From DASTFY01 sp963829955 (lineage in GTDB: Bacteria; Actinomycetota; Acidimicrobiia; Acidimicrobiales; Ilumatobacteraceae): DNA of 64,000 bases. The notes under the pieces were generated by a model. The model was not told where the DNA came from and did no database searches. It saw nothing but the letters and a program-made list of their open reading frames with translations. Both the position numbers and the translations under genes were made by a program. This document shows positions 60,657-64,000 of this stretch, one piece after another (the first letter of the stretch is position 1; each line of letters begins with the position of its first letter). The stretch covers positions 372,001 through 436,000 of the forward strand of contig CAWHKS010000019.1 in assembly GCA_963829955.1 (NCBI GenBank), in the 5' to 3' direction.

Positions 60657-61286
60657 ATGGTGGCCGATGGTGTGCTGGTGATCGGAGCCGGTGGCCACGC
60701 GAGTGTGTGCATCGATGTGCTCCAATCCGGTGGCGAGCGTGTCCTGGGGTGCCTCAGTGACGATGGCGTCGCCCGCCGCCCGCTTCCGGTAGCGGTGCTC
60801 GGTCTCGACTCTGAAGTCGACCGGTTCATCGCGGACGGGTTGGATCGGCTCTTCGTCGCTGTAGGCGACAACCGAGCTCGCCTCCTGCTGATCGAGCGTT
60901 GCCTCGCGTCCGGAGCGCAGGTGATCAACGCGGTCAGCCCGCACGCGGTCGTGTCCCCGTCCGTGACGTTCGGGGTCGGCGTGGTGTTGATGGCAGGGGC
61001 GGTCGTGAATGCCGGCGCCTCGTTGGGCGATGGGTTGATCGTGAACACGAATGCCTCGGTCGACCACGACGCCGACCTCGGTCGCGGAGCCCACGTCTGC
61101 CCTGGATGCGCCGTTGCCGGCGACGTCGCTGTGGGCGACGGCGCCCTGCTGGGTGTCGGGTCGAGCGTGGCTCCCGGCCGCAAGGTCGGCGCCTGGGCGA
61201 CGATCGGTGCCGGGGCGGCAGTGGTCCACGACATTCCCGACGGCGTAGTGGCCGTAGGCGTGCCCGCCCGATCGGTCGTTGCGTGA
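60657..61286 (+). CDS. PglD/NeuD-type sugar O/N-acetyltransferase
   Basis: 209 aa from ATG 60657; TACCGT lies 7 nt upstream, consistent with a leaderless start. An N-terminal Rossmann-like PglD_N domain (VLVIGAGGHASVCIDVLQ) precedes left-handed beta-helix hexapeptide repeats (VVSPSVTFGVGVVLMAGAVV, GDGLIVNTNASVDHDADLGR, GDGALLGVGSSVAPGRKVGA). The catalytic His is probably in ASVDHDADLG. PglD acetylates UDP-4-amino-4,6-dideoxy sugars to UDP-diacetylbacillosamine, matching the dehydratase and DegT genes of this cluster. Confidence 0.88.
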   Translation: MVADGVLVIGAGGHASVCIDVLQSGGERVLGCLSDDGVARRPLPVAVLGLDSEVDRFIADGLDRLFVAVGDNRARLLLIERCLASGAQVINAVSPHAVVSPSVTFGVGVVLMAGAVVNAGASLGDGLIVNTNASVDHDADLGRGAHVCPGCAVAGDVAVGDGALLGVGSSVAPGRKVGAWATIGAGAAVVHDIPDGVVAVGVPARSVVA

Positions 61287-61287
61287 C

Positions 61288-62100
61288 ATGCCCGCTCCGC
61301 GCCCAGCGCCTACTCCTCTTCGGGTGACGATCGACGGCCGGACCGTGGCCCTGGCGGCGGCTGGTTCACTCGCCGTTGGCGCGCTGGCTCAGGACCTGGA
61401 GTTCGCTGTGCTCGCCGGTGGGGTGGCGCTGCTGGGGTTCGCGGGATACGTCACGGCAGAACGCGCCTGGCCGACGCGAGCGCTCGCCGCGCTGCCGGGA
61501 GGGCTTCTGATTGTGGCCGCTCCCCTGGTCGACGTGGATCAATGGTGGGCGAGGTTGGTGGTGATCATGCTGCTCGCCGCCGCCGCTGTAGCCCTGCCCG
61601 ACCTGGCCCAGCGGTGGGCCGGTACGGGAGCGATCGGCCTGCTCCTCGCCGCGGGCGCCGTCGGTGTCTACGCCTGCGTTCCCGAGACGGATCACCTGGA
61701 ATACCTCGTCCCGGCCTATCTCGTGCTCGGCCTGAGCGAGGCCGTGGTCCGCCGGCCGTTTGGCCCAGGCGTCGCGTTGGCGGCGTGCGGTCTGCTGTGT
61801 TGGGCCGTGCTGTTCGGTGGCACAACGCGCGACGGCGCGATCGTCGGTGGGCTGGCCTGCCTCGGCCTGCTCCTCCTCGAGCCGGTTGCCCGGCGTCTGC
61901 CTGGTGGAGCATCCGCGCTCGTGGGCAGCGGAGCGGTGAGCGGTGTCGTGGCGATCACCGTTCTCCAGGGTGGCTACTGCCTCGCCGTCAGCCGAACGGC
62001 CGGGCTGCGAACGGATGCTTGGGTCGCCCTCGCGATCGTCGCCGTGGCGGCGATCGGTCTGCTGGTCACCACCCGCGCCGTGCTGGGCGGGCTGCGATGA
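61288..62100 (+). CDS. Polytopic membrane protein of the glycan cluster
   Basis: 270 aa from ATG 61288, 2 nt after the PglD stop. About nine hydrophobic segments, e.g. LAAAGSLAVGALAQ, VVIMLLAAAAVALPDLA, GAIGLLLAAGAVGVYAC and VALAIVAVAAIGLLV, with few charged residues. No family recognised; position before PglC (ATGA overlap) suggests a flippase-associated or glycan-linked role. Confidence 0.65.
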   Translation: MPAPRPAPTPLRVTIDGRTVALAAAGSLAVGALAQDLEFAVLAGGVALLGFAGYVTAERAWPTRALAALPGGLLIVAAPLVDVDQWWARLVVIMLLAAAAVALPDLAQRWAGTGAIGLLLAAGAVGVYACVPETDHLEYLVPAYLVLGLSEAVVRRPFGPGVALAACGLLCWAVLFGGTTRDGAIVGGLACLGLLLLEPVARRLPGGASALVGSGAVSGVVAITVLQGGYCLAVSRTAGLRTDAWVALAIVAVAAIGLLVTTRAVLGGLR

Positions 62101-62690
62101 AGCGGCTATTCGACGTGGCGGCGGCCGCCGTCCTGCTCGTCCTGCTGTCACCAGTGCTCCTCGTCGCGGCGCTGGCGGTGCGAGTGACGCTGGGTGCCCC
62201 GGTGTTCTTCCGTGATCGGCGGGCGGGACGCCACTCTGCTCCGTTCGACCTGCTGAAGTTGCGCACCATGCGTCACCGGCGCGCGGGAGAGGAAGGGCCG
62301 GCGCACGATGCCGCCCGCCTCACCCGGATCGGCCGGTGCTTGCGAGCGACAAGCATCGACGAACTGCCATCCCTGATCAACGTGCTCCGCGGTGACATGA
62401 GCCTGGTCGGTCCCCGACCCTTGCCGGTGCACTACCTGCCCCGCTACACGCCCGAGCAGATCCGCCGCCACGAGATTCGTCCCGGCGTGACGGGGTGGGC
62501 CGTGGTGCACGGGCGCAACGGTCTGTCGTGGACCGAACGGCTGGCCCTCGACGTGTGGTATGTCGATCACCAGTCGCTCGTGCTCGACGCGCAGATCCTT
62601 TGGCGCACTGTCGGCCTCGTGCTCAACCGTCGCGGTGTCGACCACGCCGACGGGGTGACGATGACCGAGTTCACCGGCTCCGAGTCGTGA
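62097..62690 (+). CDS. PglC-type phosphoglycosyl transferase (initiating sugar transferase)
   Basis: 197 aa, the size of monotopic PglC. One re-entrant N-terminal helix (KRLFDVAAAAVLLVLLSPVL), FFRDRRAGRHSAPFDLLKLR, then the catalytic TSIDELPSLINVLRGDMSLV (D-E) and GPRPLPVHYL. It transfers a phospho-sugar, here presumably diacetylbacillosamine-1-phosphate, to undecaprenyl phosphate at the inner membrane face. The ATG overlaps the previous TGA, and its stop overlaps the next start GTG (GTGA). Confidence 0.92.
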   Translation: MKRLFDVAAAAVLLVLLSPVLLVAALAVRVTLGAPVFFRDRRAGRHSAPFDLLKLRTMRHRRAGEEGPAHDAARLTRIGRCLRATSIDELPSLINVLRGDMSLVGPRPLPVHYLPRYTPEQIRRHEIRPGVTGWAVVHGRNGLSWTERLALDVWYVDHQSLVLDAQILWRTVGLVLNRRGVDHADGVTMTEFTGSES

Positions 62691-63887
62691 CACGTGCGCT
62701 GCCGTTCACGGTCGCGCACCTGACCACCGTCGACATGAGCTTGGAGCTGCTCTTGCGCCGGCAGCTTGATGCCACCGTCGTCGCCGGGGCCGAGGTGACG
62801 GGTATCAGCGCCCCCGGCCCTTGGGCGAACGTGCTCACGGCCGGAGGCATTCGCCACGTCGCGCTACCCGCATCGACTCGGGAACGAAGCCTGCGCGCCG
62901 ACCTGCGGGCGGCCGCGCAGCTGTGGCGGCACCTCCGTGCGGAGCGTCCGACTGTCCTGCACACCCACAACCCCAAGCCCGGCGTGTACGGGCGGGTGGT
63001 GGGCCGGCTCGCGGGCGTGCCCATCGTGGTCAACACGGTGCATGGCCTGTACGCCACGGACGACGATGCCTTCGCGATGCGATTGCTGGTCTACGGGCTC
63101 GAAGCGGTCGCCTCCCGATTCTCCGATGCCGAGCTCGTCCAGAACCCGGAGGACGTGGAGACGATTCTCCGTCATCACCTCGCGGCGCGCGGCAAGGTGC
63201 AACTACTCGGCAACGGGATCGACCTCGCAAGGTTCCGTCCCTCCTCGGTCCACCCTGCACGCCGGAGTGAACTGCGCGCGGCATGGGGAGCGGCCCCCGA
63301 CACGATCGTCCTCGGGGCGGTCGGCCGCCTCGTCGCCGAGAAGGGGTATCCCGAGTTGTTCGACGCGACCACGGGTCTCGCTGGCGCGCGCCTCGTCGTG
63401 GCCGGCGCTGCGGATCCCGACAAGCCCGATGATCTCTCCGGCGACGTCCGGGTGCGGGCCATCCGCGACGGAGTGCAGTTCCTCGGCCACCGAGACGACA
63501 TGGTCGATGTGTACGGTGCCTTCGACCTCTTCGTGCTGGCCTCCCATCGAGAGGGGTACCCGCGCGCCGCGATGGAAGCCGCCGCGATGGGTCTGCCCAT
63601 CGTCGCCACCGACGTCCGGGGCTGCCGGCAGGTCGTCGAGCACGATGTCAACGGCTTGCTCGTACCGGCGGGTGATGCGAGCGCCCTCCGCGCCGCACTG
63701 AGTCGGTTGGTGGCTGAGCCGGCCACCCGCCACCGTATGGGCCTGGCGAGCATCGAGCGGGCGGCCGAGCTATTCGACGATCGAGCCGTGTAGTGAACGG
63801 GTGCTCGCCAGCTACCGCAACATCGCGGCCCGCAAGGGAATCGAGCTCGTCCCCGTGTCGCTCGCCAGCTCTGCGGTCCATGGCTGA
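62687..63887 (+). pseudogene. GT4 glycosyltransferase, C-terminus frameshifted
   Basis: From GTG 62687 (GTGA overlap with PglC): FTVAHLTTVDMSLELLLRRQ, HTHNPKPGVYGRVVGRLAGV, VVNTVHGLYATD, then VLGAVGRLVAEKGYPELFDA, REGYPRAAMEAAAMGLPIVA and GLLVPAGDASALRAAL. A stop TAG interrupts at 63,791-63,793 in LFDDRAV; the +1 frame continues SERVLASYRNIAARKG and stops at 63887, completing the usual C-terminal helix. The family is the PglA/GT4 type that adds the second sugar on a diacetylbacillosamine primer. One extra base explains the break; as read, the protein lacks only the last helix. Confidence 0.78.
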
Positions 63888-64000
63888 GCACCCGCGGATC
63901 CACCTCTCGCCGCCAGCGGTCTCCGAGCGCGAGATCGACGCCGTGGTGGCAGCGATCCGCTCGGGGTGGGTCGCGCCGGTCGGACCCGATCTCGACGCGT
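63880..64000 (+). CDS. DegT/DnrJ/EryC1 aminotransferase, N-terminal part (cut by window)
   Basis: 41 codons visible from ATG 63880: HPRIHLSPPAVSEREIDAVV, then AAIRSGWVAPVGPDLDA. The HLSPP start and the SGWxAPxGPxxDAF motif are diagnostic for PLP-dependent sugar aminotransferases of the PglE type, which aminate the 4-keto sugar made by the dehydratase. The start overlaps the end of the glycosyltransferase frame by 8 nt. The catalytic Lys is beyond the window. Confidence 0.85.
   Translation, partial: MAEHPRIHLSPPAVSEREIDAVVAAIRSGWVAPVGPDLDA

Noticed and set aside
1..64000. Complete tRNA or rRNA genes
   Set aside because: Only one T-arm consensus (GGTTCGAATCC) was seen, belonging to the truncated tRNA-Glu; no 16S or 23S signatures.

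Overview
The window comes from a high-GC (about 68-70 %) actinobacterium. Evidence for this is the GC-rich codon use, frequent GTG starts, ATGA/GTGA translational couplings, -10-like hexamers 6-7 nt before start codons (leaderless messages), and families common in Actinobacteria: SHOCT, DUF6325, DUF7144, DUF1348, TIGR03086, DUF899, and large cyclase-ATPase-TPR regulators. An acidimicrobiial affiliation is a guess. No rRNA, complete tRNA, CRISPR array or replication origin is visible.

Layout. 1-9.3 kb: the end of an ATPase regulator, homocysteine methyltransferase, LLM flavoenzyme, small metabolic genes, a broken DUF1772 gene, a ferritin-like protein, a protein phosphatase, and a PEP-synthase-like operon. 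9.5-13.2 kb: a minus-strand operon CYTH - SHOCT - PPK2 - MFS that looks like a polyphosphate/nucleotide module. 13.3-16.3 kb: small membrane and SHOCT/DUF6325 proteins and a TolB-like beta-propeller. 16.6-19.4 kb: ArsR - SRPBCC - MFS operon with a clear palindromic operator. 19.5-26.2 kb: reductase, DUF899, a 1207-aa cyclase/ATPase/TPR regulator, PepSY protein, PAP2 phosphatase. 26.2-33.3 kb: PadR-controlled ABC exporter (FtsX gene frameshifted), MFS, and a two-component system next to a lipoprotein. 34.2-39 kb: DUF1348 protein, a three-gene STAS - MerR/receiver - KaiC-like signalling operon, NAD-binding protein, CPBP protease.

39-49 kb is accessory-like. It starts at a decayed tyrosine-integrase fragment and ends at IS110/IS3 remnants and a 3' half of a tRNA-Glu gene, the usual footprint of an integrative element. 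Between them lie an iron-permease-like protein, a hemerythrin with a histone-like tail, a TrmO-like protein, a copper amine oxidase, a MOSC/ferredoxin-reductase fusion and a GH15 glucoamylase-like enzyme. The amine oxidase and the MOSC fusion share an identical 13-bp promoter element.

49.4-53.3 kb encodes secreted proteins. Two neighbours end in an IPxTG-membrane-basic tail that resembles a sortase signal. 53.7-64 kb is an exopolysaccharide/glycan cluster: LMW tyrosine phosphatase, PglF/CapD-type dehydratase, Wzc-like BY-kinase, polytopic membrane proteins, two GT4 glycosyltransferases, PglD-type acetyltransferase, PglC-type phosphosugar transferase and the start of a DegT aminotransferase. 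Together these genes encode the steps expected for a UDP-bacillosamine-like sugar and its loading onto a lipid carrier.

Many otherwise intact genes carry single-base frameshifts (PEP synthase, FtsX, STAS, dehydratase, both GT4 genes). Most need the removal of one extra base. This suggests assembly indels, although some genes (DUF1772, integrase, IS fragments) are genuinely decayed.
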